NCBI RefSeq assembly: GCF_003130255.1
Contig: NZ_NRCN01000001.1
Span: forward strand, 558,001 to 622,000
Length of the DNA: 64,000 nt
Reading direction: 5' to 3'
Source: Aggregatibacter kilianii
Lineage (GTDB): Bacteria > Pseudomonadota > Gammaproteobacteria > Enterobacterales > Pasteurellaceae
A program made the position numbers and the translations under genes. How positions within the stretch are numbered: position 1 is the first letter of the stretch; each line of letters opens with the position of its first letter. The notes beneath the pieces were generated by a model, which ran no database searches, was not told the origin of the DNA, and saw only the letters and a list, made by a program, of their open reading frames with translations. Below, piece by piece: positions 38,961-48,585 of the stretch.

Positions 38961-40988
38961 TTGGCTTTGTCACGATTTTTACAACAGAACTCCTCGTTTA
39001 ATCCCTTAGTGATTTGCGTAACGTTACTCATTGTCTTATTGGTGGTCGGCATCACCTTGGTAATGCCTGAGCAGGTCAATATGTTGTTGAATATGGTCAA
39101 AAGTAGCATTTTTAAGAACTTCAGTTGGTTTTATATCCTCGGTTTTTCAATTTTTTTATTCTTTTTGTTGACCTTATCCATCAGCAGTTTTGGCAGTATC
39201 AAGTTAGGCATGAATGAGGAAGAAGCGGAATTCGGTTTTTGGGCATGGCTTGCGATGCTATTTGCCGCCGGGATGGGCGTGGGACTGATGTTCTTTGGGG
39301 TGACAGAGCCACTCACGCATTATTTATCTTCTATCACTACGGGCGCAAGCGAACATAAACAGCAGGAAGCCCTGTTACATACGGTATTCCATTGGGGGAT
39401 TCATGCGTGGGCAGTGTATGCGGTTATTGCCTTGGCGTTGGCCTATTTTGCTTTCCGCTATAAATTACCTTTGGCGTTACGTTCTTGCTTTTACCCGCTG
39501 TTAAAAGATCGCATTAACGGAAAAATGGGCGATATTATTGATATTTTAGCCTTAATTTCAACGCTCTTTGGAATTATCACTACCCTTGGTTTCGGGTCGG
39601 CACAATTGGGCGCAGGCTTAGAACAATTAGGCTGGATTACAGAAAATAGCTTCCTGATTCAAATTGCAATTATTTTTGTCGTCATGGCGATGGCCATGAC
39701 CTCAGCGATTTCCGGCGTAGGAAAAGGCGTAAAAATATTGAGTGAAATAAACCTCAGTTTGGCACTACTCTTAATGATATTTGTGTTGCTTAGCGGCCCG
39801 ACACTGTACTTACTTTCCGCCTTTAATGACAATCTCGGTACTTATTTAAGTAATTTACTCCAACTTAGCTTTAAAACCTATGTGTATGAACAGAACAACA
39901 CCGAATGGTTTAGCGGTTGGACGGTTTTATACTGGGCATGGTGGTGTTCTTGGGCACCATTTGTAGGATTATTTATCGCCCGTATTTCACGCGGTCGTAC
40001 CATTCGTGAATTTATCTTCGGCGTGTTGGCGGTTCCGTCTCTTTTTTGTGTAATTTGGTTCACTATTTTCGGTGATACCGCTATTTGGATTAACGAGCGT
40101 TTGGCTAATGGCGCATTAAGCGAATTAATTAACGTACCGGAAAAACTATTATTTAAATTCCTGAATTACCTACCGCTACCAACTCTCACCGGCTTATTTA
40201 GCCTGGTGGTCATCTCGCTGTTTTTCATTACTTCGGCGGATTCGGGTATTTATGTGTTAAACAATATCGCCTCACGGGATAAAAGTTTATCGGCGCCCCG
40301 CTGGCAAGCCATTATGTGGGGGTTATTAATGTCCATTGTGGCCATTGTATTGATGCGCTCGGGCGGACTTCCGATATTGCAAACCATGACACTCATTGTG
40401 GTACTACCTTTCATGTTATTAATGCTCATCATGTGCGTGAGCTTATGGAAAGGTTTGAATGCCGATCAAAAATACTTCACCACCAAAGTGACGCCGACCA
40501 GTGTGTATTGGAGCGGTGAGAATTGGCAAGAACGATTGGAACAGATTCTTAATCAAACCCAAGAACAGGATATTTTGAAATTTCTTAAACGTACCGCACT
40601 CCCGGCAATGCGTGAATTGCGTCAGGAACTGATTGGTAAATATGGGTTAAGCGTACATATCAACACCTATTTTGAACAAACCGAACCTGCCGTAGAGTTC
40701 ATTATTCAGAAAGAATCGCTGCGTGATTTTATGTATGGCATTAAATCCGTGGGGCGCGAGGTGTCCGCACAATTAATTAACGACGATCACCTGCCACATA
40801 TTCAACACAACATGACCTACGAGCCTTACACCTACTTCTTTGACGGACGGACGGGTTATGACGTGCAATATATGAATAGCTCGGAATTGATTGCCGATAT
40901 TTTGAAGCAATATGAACGTTATTTGAGTTTATTAGCCGATGTGGGACAAGAATTGATGTCTCATCAGCAAACGGAGCTTGCCGAATAA
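38961..40988 (+). CDS. BCCT family transporter (choline/betaine type)
   Basis: Secondary transporter of quaternary amines, 675 residues with about 12 membrane segments. The family hallmarks are visible: MFFGVTEPLTHY near residue 113 and the tryptophan-rich WTVLYWAWWCSWAPFVGLF near residue 320, followed by ARISRGRTIREF. The first 12 helices are followed by a roughly 170-residue cytoplasmic tail, as in BetT, which is often osmosensory. The start is TTG (38961), supported by GTAGGAGAG seven bases before it; an adjacent ATG is out of frame. Substrate most likely choline (inference). No betaine synthesis genes adjoin it. Confidence 0.9.
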   Translation: MALSRFLQQNSSFNPLVICVTLLIVLLVVGITLVMPEQVNMLLNMVKSSIFKNFSWFYILGFSIFLFFLLTLSISSFGSIKLGMNEEEAEFGFWAWLAMLFAAGMGVGLMFFGVTEPLTHYLSSITTGASEHKQQEALLHTVFHWGIHAWAVYAVIALALAYFAFRYKLPLALRSCFYPLLKDRINGKMGDIIDILALISTLFGIITTLGFGSAQLGAGLEQLGWITENSFLIQIAIIFVVMAMAMTSAISGVGKGVKILSEINLSLALLLMIFVLLSGPTLYLLSAFNDNLGTYLSNLLQLSFKTYVYEQNNTEWFSGWTVLYWAWWCSWAPFVGLFIARISRGRTIREFIFGVLAVPSLFCVIWFTIFGDTAIWINERLANGALSELINVPEKLLFKFLNYLPLPTLTGLFSLVVISLFFITSADSGIYVLNNIASRDKSLSAPRWQAIMWGLLMSIVAIVLMRSGGLPILQTMTLIVVLPFMLLMLIMCVSLWKGLNADQKYFTTKVTPTSVYWSGENWQERLEQILNQTQEQDILKFLKRTALPAMRELRQELIGKYGLSVHINTYFEQTEPAVEFIIQKESLRDFMYGIKSVGREVSAQLINDDHLPHIQHNMTYEPYTYFFDGRTGYDVQYMNSSELIADILKQYERYLSLLADVGQELMSHQQTELAE

Positions 40989-41001
40989 CCTTAAATACAG
41001 C

Positions 41002-41025
41002 AATGCCGTCAATTATGACGGCATT
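41002..41025. terminator. Terminator between the BCCT gene and the flavoprotein gene
   Basis: AATGCCGTC-aattat-GACGGCATT between convergent genes. It overlaps the end of the flavoprotein reading frame. Confidence 0.78.
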
Positions 41026-42224
41026 TCTTCTCTTTTCAAGCCAATCGCCTGCGCACAGGCATAGGCAGAACTCCACGCCCACTGGAAATTGTAACCGCCA
41101 AGCCAGCCGGCAACGTCCAACACTTCCCCGATAAAATACAAGCCTTGTACTTTATTGCTTTCCATGTTTTTGGAGGAAATGTCATGAGTATCCACGCCCC
41201 CCATAGTCACTTCGGCAGTGCGATAACCTTCCGTACCATTCGGTACAAACTGCCAGTGGTGGATTAAATTCACCAAATTTTCTAACCGCACTTTACTTAA
41301 TTGGGCAATGGCTTCATCTTGTATAAAGCCTTTTTCAAGCCATAACTCCACTAATTTTTTAGGTAATAAACGGCTTAATACGGTTTTTAACTGTAATTTC
41401 GGTGAAGATTGGCGCAGTTCGTTTAAATGATGACGAATATCGTTATAAGGCAATAAATTAAGATGAATGCTTTCACCCGGTTGCCAATAGTTGGAAATTT
41501 GCAAAATCGCCGGTCCGGATAACCCACGATGAGTAAACAGCATTTGATGGGTAAAGGTTTTGTGTTGATTAGTCGCTGCAACATCTAAGGAAATGCCGGA
41601 TAACGCGGCATAAAACTTATCGCACTCACGCCAAGTAAAAGGCACTAAACTTGCCCGTGGTGCAATCACATGAATGCCAAATTGCTCAGCGATTTGATAA
41701 CCCAAAGGCGTTGCGCCCAAGCCCGGCATAGACAAACCGCCGGTAGCAACGACTAAATGAGAGCAATCAAAGGTTTCGCCGTTTGCCACAACAGAAAATC
41801 CGTTTTCTGTTTTTGCCACAGCAGAAATACTTTGTCGTAAGGCAATCTCCACGCCGTATTTTTGACATTCCGCTAGTAACATATTGACGATATCTTCCGC
41901 GCCGTTATCACAAAACAGCTGACCGAGCTCTTTTTCGTGATAAGGAATGCCATACTCAGCCACTAAACCGATAAAATCCCATTGGGTAAAACGTTTTAAG
42001 GCAGATTTCACAAAATGCGGATTTTGGCTGAGATAACGATCTGAAGAAAGCTCTATATTGGTGAAATTACAAAAACCACCGCCGGACATTAAAATTTTTC
42101 GCCCAACTTTTTTACCGTTATCTAAAATTCTGACTTTGCCACCGCACTTTGCCAATTGCGCCGCACAAAACAAGCCTGCCGCGCCCGCGCCGATAATCAG
42201 CGTTTCAATGGCATGCTGGCTCAC
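41013..42224 (-). CDS. FAD-dependent oxidoreductase of the HI0933/YhiN family
   Basis: 403 residues. A dinucleotide-binding start ETLIIGAGAAGLFCAAQLAK (residues about 7-26; key GxGxxG) and the motifs GRKILMSGGGFCNFTN and HLVVATGGLS are typical of the HI0933 flavoprotein family. A C-terminal GLYFIGEVLDVAGWLGGYN closes the FAD site. The function of the family is not established. The start overlaps the stop of the nrfF-like gene by four bases (ATGA), so it is cotranslated with the haem-lyase genes; a role in redox or cytochrome maturation is possible but unproven. Confidence 0.9.
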   Translation of the reverse strand: MSQHAIETLIIGAGAAGLFCAAQLAKCGGKVRILDNGKKVGRKILMSGGGFCNFTNIELSSDRYLSQNPHFVKSALKRFTQWDFIGLVAEYGIPYHEKELGQLFCDNGAEDIVNMLLAECQKYGVEIALRQSISAVAKTENGFSVVANGETFDCSHLVVATGGLSMPGLGATPLGYQIAEQFGIHVIAPRASLVPFTWRECDKFYAALSGISLDVAATNQHKTFTHQMLFTHRGLSGPAILQISNYWQPGESIHLNLLPYNDIRHHLNELRQSSPKLQLKTVLSRLLPKKLVELWLEKGFIQDEAIAQLSKVRLENLVNLIHHWQFVPNGTEGYRTAEVTMGGVDTHDISSKNMESNKVQGLYFIGEVLDVAGWLGGYNFQWAWSSAYACAQAIGLKREEMPS

Positions 42225-43270
42225 TGCAACTCTCCCTTCTGCATAAAATCAACCATTTTCATTTTCTGAATGGTGGCACGACGATCCACCGCAGAGTTGC
42301 CTGAATCTAAAATTTGCTGCCAATAATCAAGTGCGGTGGAATAATCGCGCGTTTTGAACGCTTCTGCTGCCAACAACGATAAAGCAGAGACTTCTTTCGG
42401 ATCTTGTGCTAACGCCTCATCCAAGAATTGTTGAACTTGTGGTGTAATCTGTTGATTTGCCTGAAGATATAATGCCATCGCCATCAAGCCTTGCGTGGTC
42501 GGCTTGCGACCATCAATTTTTTCGGCATTGCCATAACAAACAAGAGCGCTATCAAAATCGTTATTCTGCATATACGCGTCACCCAGCGTAATCCAGTTTT
42601 CCGCGCTATTCGGATCTTGGCGCAATTTATCCTGAATTTTGCCGATAATCGCCTCGGTTTTATTTTCTTCCGGCGTTTCGAGTTGCTGATTATGTTGTGC
42701 AATTTGTTCCTGCTCACCTTGCTGTACGCGAGAAAAGCGTTCCAGAGAAAAATAATACGCGAAAGGAATGACAAGTAATAAAGCGAAAACCAGGAGCGTC
42801 GATTTAAGCTCAAATTTGACCGCACTTTTCTCTTTTAAGGATTGAAAGTGCGGTAAATTTTCCGCCTGTTTTTCTGGTTCAAGCGGTGATGAACTGCGAC
42901 TGGAATACCAAATCAACCCAAATGCTGCCAGCAACAAGCCTACCGGTAATAACCAAAGCAATGCGGTATTCCATTGGAACGGTGGCTTATAATTGACGAA
43001 GTTACCAAAACGCGATGTCATGGACTCAATAATTTGCTGGTTCGTTTTGCCTTCATTCACCATGTTATACACCTCAATACGCAAGTCGTAGGCAATAGGT
43101 GAATTAGACTCTACTAAGTTTTGGTTTTGACATTGCGGACAACGCAAAGATTTCGCCAATTCCACGGCGCGGGTACGATCCGCTTGGTTATGAAATTCAA
43201 AGGTATCCACCATTTCAGCAATGGCATTGACACTGATAAATAAAAAAATTAACGCGAAAAATCGTTTCAT
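42221..43270 (-). CDS. nrfF: Haem lyase subunit NrfF fused to a TPR (NrfG-like) domain
   Basis: 349 residues joining two functions that are separate in E. coli. The N-terminal part (about 1-130) has a signal peptide and the CcmH/NrfF thiol motif [10 protein letters not shown], then a membrane segment ([20 protein letters not shown]). A second membrane segment ([16 protein letters not shown]) leads to tetratricopeptide repeats ([27 protein letters not shown]; key positions only: [15 protein letters not shown]), as in NrfG/CcmI. It reduces and presents the apocytochrome haem site, most likely the CXXCK of NrfA, to NrfE. Overlaps its neighbours on both sides by four bases. Two USSs (42819 and 42846) lie inverted within the gene. 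Confidence 0.9.
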   Translation of the reverse strand: MKRFFALIFLFISVNAIAEMVDTFEFHNQADRTRAVELAKSLRCPQCQNQNLVESNSPIAYDLRIEVYNMVNEGKTNQQIIESMTSRFGNFVNYKPPFQWNTALLWLLPVGLLLAAFGLIWYSSRSSSPLEPEKQAENLPHFQSLKEKSAVKFELKSTLLVFALLLVIPFAYYFSLERFSRVQQGEQEQIAQHNQQLETPEENKTEAIIGKIQDKLRQDPNSAENWITLGDAYMQNNDFDSALVCYGNAEKIDGRKPTTQGLMAMALYLQANQQITPQVQQFLDEALAQDPKEVSALSLLAAEAFKTRDYSTALDYWQQILDSGNSAVDRRATIQKMKMVDFMQKGELQ

Positions 43271-43797
43271 GGTTGTAATAGCTGGTTAAGTTGAGGCGCG
43301 AAAGTTTTTTGCCAAGTTTCCCGATCTAATAAGCCGGAATGACGATAACGAATAATGCCGTTGGCATCCACTAGATAGGTTTCCGGCGCACCATCTACAC
43401 CGAGTTTTAACGCCAATTCACCACGGCTATCATCGATGACTAAAGTATAAGGATTGCCCATGTGTTGCAGCATCGCAATACCATTTTGCGGTTTGTCACG
43501 ATAGTCCACACCCACGATAGGAATCTCTTTTGCTAACTCAAGCAATAATGGGTGTTCTTGCTGACAATAACCGCACCAGCTTCCCCAAATATTGATCAAA
43601 AATGGACGCTTCGGAAAATCTTTTGGACTGAGCGTTTGACGATTATCCAATAAATTTGCCTGATAAAATTCAGGCACAGGCTTATCAATTAACGCAGAAG
43701 CGATTTTTTTCGGGTCTTGATTCAATCCCGCCAACAATAAAACGCATACTCCAAGTAACAATGCTAATGGCAGGAAGAAAATTACTTTTCTATTCAT
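43267..43797 (-). CDS. nrfX: Thiol:disulphide interchange protein, CcmG/DsbE type (NrfX)
   Basis: 176-residue membrane-anchored periplasmic thioredoxin. The N-terminal membrane anchor is [19 protein letters not shown]. The active site is WGSWCGYC (about residues 70-77), followed by the cis-proline region GAPETYLVD. It keeps apocytochrome cysteines reduced for haem attachment. It lies between nrfE and nrfF with overlaps of eight and four bases, and is a paralogue of the ccmG-like gene at 53179, which has CPTC in place of CGYC. The name nrfX is by position, so it is less sure than the family. Confidence 0.87.
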   Translation of the reverse strand: MNRKVIFFLPLALLLGVCVLLLAGLNQDPKKIASALIDKPVPEFYQANLLDNRQTLSPKDFPKRPFLINIWGSWCGYCQQEHPLLLELAKEIPIVGVDYRDKPQNGIAMLQHMGNPYTLVIDDSRGELALKLGVDGAPETYLVDANGIIRYRHSGLLDRETWQKTFAPQLNQLLQP

Positions 43798-45700
43798 CGC
43801 GTTTTCCTCTTCGCTTCGTCGTCAGTACAGAACACAATGCACCCAATGCCATCAATACACCACCGAACCACAACCAACGAATCAACGGTTTGTAATGTAA
43901 CCGGAAAGTAAACTCACCTTTGCCAAGCGGATCGCCCATCACAACATACAAATCACCCAAAATTCCCCCCGCAAGTCCCACTTCACTCATGGTCATGGTG
44001 CGTACATCATAATAACGGCGTTCCGGTTGTAAATCGGCATACGGCTTGCCGTTTTCCGTCACGCTAAAGGTCGCCACTTCAGCCGTAAAATTTGGTCCGA
44101 TTTCATTGGAAAACCGTTCGTATTGAAAATTAAAGGCACCAAGTTGTTGGCTTTGTTGTGGCGATAAACGTACACCAATTTCACTACCGAAATAACTGCT
44201 CATGACGGCGCCCATCGTTGCAATGGCCACACCGCTATGTGCAAAAATCATCGCATAGTGAGAAAGACCTAACTTACGCCAGTTTTGCCATAATGTTGCC
44301 AATAACAACCAAATCGCTAAGGTTAGTAGGAAATAGGCTGTCCATTTAAACTGTAACGCAGCGTCATTTTGCATAAAGTGGTGAATGGCCAAATAGGAAA
44401 GCAACAAAGACGGCAACAATAACACGGCACGGTTTAATAAAATGCGTTTATCCGCTTTTGCCCAATGCAAGCCGAGGGAAATCACCATGGCAATTAACAC
44501 TAACACAATCAGCGGAAGGAAAATACTGTTGAAATAAGGAGCACCAACAGAAATAGAACCCCAATTCATGGCTTGGAATAACATTGGATAGAAAGTGCCG
44601 AGAAACGTGCTGACGGTCGCGATGCTCAATAAAACATTCAAAAAAAGCACCGCACTTTCTTTGGAAAGCAACTTTAATTTCACAGGTTGTTGCTGCATAT
44701 TCGCTTTGAAAGCAAACAAACCGAGCGCCCCGACAGCCAACAGGAAGAAAATCACAAGCAATGCCGTACCACGCTGGCTATCGACTGCGAAAGCATGTAC
44801 AGAAGTCAATGCACCTGAGCGCACAATAAAGGTGCCGAGCACACTGAAAGCGAATGCTAACAGTGAGAAAAGCGTTGTCCAATAATTAAAGATGCCCCGT
44901 TTTTCACTGACAATTAAACTATGTAACAGCGCTAAGCCTAATAACCAAGGCATTAATGACGCGTTTTCTACCGGGTCCCAGAACCACCAACCACCCCAGC
45001 CAAGTTCGTAATATGCCCACCATGCCCCTAGCACAATACCTAATGTTAAAAACAACCAAGAGACCAATACCCAAACCCGCATCACGCGGGCAATTTGGCT
45101 TTCTAAATGTTGATGCAACAATGCAGTAATACTCAACGCAAAATTCACTGCAAAACCAACATAACCGAGATACAACAACGGCGGATGAAAAATCAGCCCC
45201 ACATCCTGCAACATCGGGTTCAGATCACGTCCTTCCAACGGTGCGGGAAAGAGACGTCCATACGGATTAGAAAAGAAAACGATAAAGACAGCAAAGCTAA
45301 AACAAATTAAGCCTAAAATCACCAAACTCTGCGCCACAAAAGTGCGGTCATTTTTTCGATTAAATAATGCAAACAGCACAACCCAAACAGAAAGTGAAAA
45401 TAACCAAAACAACATGGAGCCTTCATGCCCGCCCCAAGTTGCCGCAATTTTGAAGAAAGTCGGCAATTGAGAATTCGAATGGGCCGCGACATATTCCAAC
45501 GTAAAATCATCCACCGCAAAGGAATACGCCAAAATAGAAATGGCGGCTAACGTAAATAAGCCGAAGCAATAGCTTAATCCCCAAGCTAATTGGGTCAATG
45601 CGGGCTTACGAAACCAAAGCCCGAGTTGTGGAACGACCGCGAGAAGAAGCGCGCTCATCATAGCGAGAAGAAGAGAGATAAAGCCTAGTTCGGGGATCAT
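43790..45700 (-). CDS. nrfE: Haem lyase subunit NrfE (CcmF family)
   Basis: 636 residues and about 14 membrane segments. The haem-binding WWD-type signature [20 protein letters not shown] (key WGGWWFWDP) is near residue 230, flanked by conserved histidines. It works with NrfF and NrfG-like partners to attach haem to the atypical CXXCK motif of NrfA (family knowledge). It is a paralogue of CcmF at 53756. The gene starts its own transcription unit: nrfD upstream ends in a terminator and a 563-base structured gap intervenes. A USS lies in the coding region at 44649 and another at 45341. Confidence 0.93.
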   Translation of the reverse strand: MIPELGFISLLLAMMSALLLAVVPQLGLWFRKPALTQLAWGLSYCFGLFTLAAISILAYSFAVDDFTLEYVAAHSNSQLPTFFKIAATWGGHEGSMLFWLFSLSVWVVLFALFNRKNDRTFVAQSLVILGLICFSFAVFIVFFSNPYGRLFPAPLEGRDLNPMLQDVGLIFHPPLLYLGYVGFAVNFALSITALLHQHLESQIARVMRVWVLVSWLFLTLGIVLGAWWAYYELGWGGWWFWDPVENASLMPWLLGLALLHSLIVSEKRGIFNYWTTLFSLLAFAFSVLGTFIVRSGALTSVHAFAVDSQRGTALLVIFFLLAVGALGLFAFKANMQQQPVKLKLLSKESAVLFLNVLLSIATVSTFLGTFYPMLFQAMNWGSISVGAPYFNSIFLPLIVLVLIAMVISLGLHWAKADKRILLNRAVLLLPSLLLSYLAIHHFMQNDAALQFKWTAYFLLTLAIWLLLATLWQNWRKLGLSHYAMIFAHSGVAIATMGAVMSSYFGSEIGVRLSPQQSQQLGAFNFQYERFSNEIGPNFTAEVATFSVTENGKPYADLQPERRYYDVRTMTMSEVGLAGGILGDLYVVMGDPLGKGEFTFRLHYKPLIRWLWFGGVLMALGALCSVLTTKRRGKRDE

Positions 45701-45852
45701 AAAATAATCTCGTGTGTTTTAGGTTGTTATGTTGGTTTTGTGGATGATCACTTCAGGTTTCGCCTGCATTTTATACCTCCTCTTTAACAAAGAAGAGGCT
45801 AGGAGGAGATTTTGACGATATTGAATAACCTATAAGGTTGAAATCACTTCTG

Positions 45853-45890
45853 CCAAATCTCCCCTTCCCCTCTTTGCTAAAGAGGGGAAA
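45853..45890. repeat. CCTCTTT-gct-AAAGAGG dispersed hairpin, copy 2
   Basis: TGCCAAATCTCCCC then CCCCTCTTTGCTAAAGAGGGG, matching copy 1 at 19970-20007 nearly base for base on the same strand. Confidence 0.7.
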
Positions 45891-45964
45891 GTTAGATAAA
45901 AACGTTTAAAATTTTAACCGCACTTTACTCGCAGAAAGAACAAATCAGGTTCCCTTCTTTGCCG

Positions 45965-46063
45965 CCTTTGTGGAGTTGAATTTGTAGGAAATTTTCGCTT
46001 TGTTTGAACCGCCCAGGTGGCGAGTTCGAAAATTTCCGTGAAGCAAATTCAATGGAACAAAGG
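45965..46063. repeat. Long imperfect inverted repeat in the nrfD-nrfE gap
   Basis: Nested arms pair across 99 bases: CCTTTGT/ACAAAGG, TTGAATTTG/CAAATTCAA, GGAAATTTTCG/CGAAAATTTCC and GAACCGCC/GGCGaGTTC at the tip. The internal loops are small, so one long hairpin is expected. It directly abuts repeat copy B. Confidence 0.8.
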
Positions 46064-46146
46064 ACAAAATGCAACGCATTTTGAGCGTTGGCATAGCCAA
46101 CGCCCCCGAAGGGGTGAGCAAGTCAGCTATGCTGAGTTGCGAATAA
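46064..46146 (+). repeat. Multi-hairpin repeat, copy B (nrfD-nrfE gap)
   Basis: CAAAATGC-aac-GCATTTTG (46065-46083), GCGTTGGC-ata-GCCAACGC (46085-46103), CCCC-gaa-GGGG, GCAAGTCAGC-tat-GCTGAGTTGC (46118-46140, one mismatch), then GAATAA. The order matches copies A, C and D. This copy has no USS head; the long inverted repeat is in that place. Confidence 0.8.
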
Positions 46147-46176
46147 ACAAGGCAAAGCAGGGTTGCCTTCTTTTCA

Positions 46177-46208
46177 TTACTTTTCTTTGGCAAAGCAAAG
46201 AAAAGTAA
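46177..46208. repeat. 13-bp stem hairpin, copy 2 of the 20349 family
   Basis: TTACTTTTCTTTG-gcaaag-CAAAGAAAAGTAA, a perfect stem with a six-base loop. It resembles the hairpin at 20349-20382 in stem composition, loop (GCAAAG against TGCAAG) and flanking sequence. Confidence 0.75.
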
Positions 46209-46216
46209 CGACAAAC

Positions 46217-46243
46217 AAAAAGGCGTATTTTACTACGCCTTTT
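46217..46243 (-). terminator. Terminator of nrfABCD
   Basis: AAAAAGGCGTA and TACGCCTTTT form a 10-bp stem just after the nrfD stop. A T run follows in the minus direction. Confidence 0.85.
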
Positions 46244-46263
46244 AGTATAAATAAAAACCTTTA

Positions 46264-47229
46264 TCACGCTACGGTCATCTGTCCTGCGTACAAAATAAAG
46301 TACCGCAAACACAATACCCCAATTAAGTCGAAAATCGACACTAGGATGATAAAGTTCTTGTTGAATTTCCAACGATCACTAACAAACATATTAGCAACCA
46401 GTGGGATTAAGATACCGATAAAGAATACCCCAATCCAGAAGACCGCGCCCCAGAAACCGGATAACGCATTCTCTAATGCAACGACTTTTTGACCGCCACC
46501 GAAGTAAAGTCCAACGAAGAAACATACTAATAAACCAAGCTCGGTAACCATAATCGGCACTTCAAATTTATGAATGAAGTGAGATTCATGGGAATCACCT
46601 TTTAATTTACCTGCAATAAGGATAAATAAGAAGGTGGCTGCGATACCTGATGATGTACCGGAGGCTAGGAATAGCGCCGGTAATACCGGGTTATTCAACA
46701 TCGGGTAACTAATCAACGCGGAAAGTAAGAAGCCGGTATAAGCCCCTAACACGGCAGCTAAAACGAATAGGATAACCTCACATGCACCAACCAAGCGTTC
46801 AAACGCACCAATCCATTTCACTAAGAAACCTAATTTTGGCATGAAACGGTTGAGCAAGGCAGCAATATCATCTTTGAAGATCACTGCGCACCATAACACG
46901 AGGAAGAGCATATACACTTGGAATAACATAACCCCCATAGACATCACGGAATTAAATTGATAGTTAAACATCAATTTCCAGAATGTCCAAGGACGCGCCA
47001 AGTGGAAAATCAACAAGGTTAAACCGATTAATGTCGGCACACTCCCCAATACGGCAGCGGCACGAATAATCCAGTTTTTGTTTGGATTTTCAAGTTTGTT
47101 ACTACGTTTATACGCAATCGCTAATTGTACCGCACCGGAAGAAATACCAAGTAAGAACAAGTAGATAGCGATTGTTGAATCCCACACCAAGTTAGGTGTG
47201 TGAAACGGAACAGGATAATCTAATGTCAT
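46264..47229 (-). CDS. nrfD: Nitrite reductase membrane quinol dehydrogenase subunit NrfD
   Basis: 321-residue integral membrane protein with about eight helices; it oxidises menaquinol and passes electrons to NrfC. The start FHTPNLVWDSTIAIYLFLLGISSG (key VWDSTIAIYLFLLGISSGA) matches the NrfD/PsrC family, as does SALISYPMLNNPVLPALFLASG (key LNNPVLPALFLASG) mid-protein. It overlaps nrfC by four bases and ends the nrfABCD unit at a terminator. Confidence 0.94.
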   Translation of the reverse strand: MTLDYPVPFHTPNLVWDSTIAIYLFLLGISSGAVQLAIAYKRSNKLENPNKNWIIRAAAVLGSVPTLIGLTLLIFHLARPWTFWKLMFNYQFNSVMSMGVMLFQVYMLFLVLWCAVIFKDDIAALLNRFMPKLGFLVKWIGAFERLVGACEVILFVLAAVLGAYTGFLLSALISYPMLNNPVLPALFLASGTSSGIAATFLFILIAGKLKGDSHESHFIHKFEVPIMVTELGLLVCFFVGLYFGGGQKVVALENALSGFWGAVFWIGVFFIGILIPLVANMFVSDRWKFNKNFIILVSIFDLIGVLCLRYFILYAGQMTVA

Positions 47230-47903
47230 CTTCTTGGTTCTCCGTGTTGGAATGGAATATGGTAAAGATTCGGTTGTGTACCTAATTCCACTTTCGTGCG
47301 GTAAACAGGACTTTGTTTTACCTTGCGTGCCACTGCGCTTGTCGGATCATTCATATCACCAAAGGTTAATGCTTTGGTTGGACAGGCTTCTACACAAGCC
47401 GGTTGTTTACCAGCTGCTAAGTTTGTATCACGACAGAAGTTACATTTATCTGCAGTACGGTGTACCGGATGAATGAAACGTACGCGATATGGACAGACGG
47501 CAATGCAATATTGGCAACCGACGCAAAGATCTTTATTCACATCCACGATACCGGTTTCAGGATCGATGAATGATGCCCCGGTTGGACAAACTGCCACACA
47601 AGGTGCATTCGTACAATGTTGGCAAGATTGACGGAAAAACTCGTACTCTTGATTCGGGAATTCCCCATAAGGTTCGCTACGTAGGATTTCCAAACGTGAA
47701 ACGCCTTCAGGCACGTGGTTAGTTTCACGACAAGCATCCATACACGCAGTACAGCCGATACACGCAGTTTCATCGTGCACCATCGCGTAGCGTTTCGGTT
47801 TATCCGCCTTTTCCTCTTTCGCTAAAGAGGTCACTGATATTCCCGTCATAAGGATCAACGCCCCCATGCCGGAAACAAAGTTTCGGCGTGAGCAAGTTGT
47901 CAT
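47226..47903 (-). CDS. nrfC: Nitrite reductase iron-sulfur protein NrfC
   Basis: 225 residues. A twin-arginine signal (CSRRNFVSGMGALIL) directs folded export to the periplasm. Four cysteine clusters for [4Fe-4S] centres are clear: CIGCTACMDAC, CQHCTNAPCVAVCP, CVGCQYCIAVCP and CNFC with CVEACP. It relays electrons from NrfD to the NrfB cytochrome. Overlaps of four bases with both nrfB and nrfD indicate tight translational coupling. Confidence 0.96.
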   Translation of the reverse strand: MTTCSRRNFVSGMGALILMTGISVTSLAKEEKADKPKRYAMVHDETACIGCTACMDACRETNHVPEGVSRLEILRSEPYGEFPNQEYEFFRQSCQHCTNAPCVAVCPTGASFIDPETGIVDVNKDLCVGCQYCIAVCPYRVRFIHPVHRTADKCNFCRDTNLAAGKQPACVEACPTKALTFGDMNDPTSAVARKVKQSPVYRTKVELGTQPNLYHIPFQHGEPRR

Positions 47904-48556
47904 TGTTTATCCTTTTGTTCGGTTGATTGGGTTTGTTCTTTTTGTGCTTTACGTTTTTGTTGTTCACCATGGCAATCCACACAAAGTTTCACACGATTTT
48001 TCGGTGCAATACCTTTCATCGCATCATCTTTCGGGTGTAATGTGTGGCAACTTGCACAAGGCAATTTCATTGCATGAACATCATGCGCCCAAAGTTTTTC
48101 ACGAAGTTTGTCCGGTTGGTGACAAGAGAAACAGACTTGGTTTTGTTCTTGTGCGCTATACATCGGTTTTTTCTCACCGAAAATATCGCCGTCAAAACGC
48201 ATCACGTCTTTTGCACCACGACGGTGATCTTCAGAAATATTGCCATGACAGTTCACACAATTAATTGGTTTACCGTTATTCGGATTTTTCTGATTTAAGT
48301 GCGCACCATGAAACTTACCGAAGTGTAATTCACCACCGGATTGATCCAAGGTTTGATTTTTATCGACTTTGTCGAATTTATGGCATTTAGCACAATATTG
48401 GTTTGGATCGCGTTGATTATCCAATTGCGGTTCGTAAGTAAACTTGTCCGCTGCAGACGGCTGACCTTCTGCTTGTGCGAGCATCGGTGCGGCGACCAAT
48501 ACTGCAAGCAATGTAAGGGCTTTTGCCGGTTTGCGGAATAGAGACGTTAAATTCAT
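47900..48556 (-). CDS. nrfB: Pentahaem cytochrome c NrfB
   Basis: 218 residues, exported by a Sec signal (KALTLLAVLVAAPMLAQA). Five CXXCH haem sites are visible: CAKCH, CVNCH, CFSCH, CASCH and CVDCH, as expected for the electron donor to NrfA. A lysine- and glutamine-rich tail follows the last haem. AGGTAATCAG lies before the ATG. A 72-base gap with an inverted USS pair separates it from nrfA. Confidence 0.95.
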   Translation of the reverse strand: MNLTSLFRKPAKALTLLAVLVAAPMLAQAEGQPSAADKFTYEPQLDNQRDPNQYCAKCHKFDKVDKNQTLDQSGGELHFGKFHGAHLNQKNPNNGKPINCVNCHGNISEDHRRGAKDVMRFDGDIFGEKKPMYSAQEQNQVCFSCHQPDKLREKLWAHDVHAMKLPCASCHTLHPKDDAMKGIAPKNRVKLCVDCHGEQQKRKAQKEQTQSTEQKDKQ

Positions 48557-48585
48557 TCTGATTACCTCAAATTTGTTTTTGAAAA

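Larger units (their letters stand above)
45701..46216 (-). other. Structured gap between nrfD and nrfE
   Basis: More than 500 bases without a credible gene. It holds the nrfE promoter region (45701-45776), two CCTCTTT/AAAGAGG-type hairpins (45777-45815 and 45853-45890), a USS (45917), a long imperfect inverted repeat (45965-46063), repeat copy B (46064-46146) and a 13-bp hairpin (46177-46208). Short frames here are not supported as genes. Confidence 0.8.

Noticed and set aside
45945-46492. Several 60-110 residue frames in the nrfD-nrfE gap
   Set aside because: They are formed by inverted repeats, have biased low-complexity content, overlap on both strands and lack ribosome sites.
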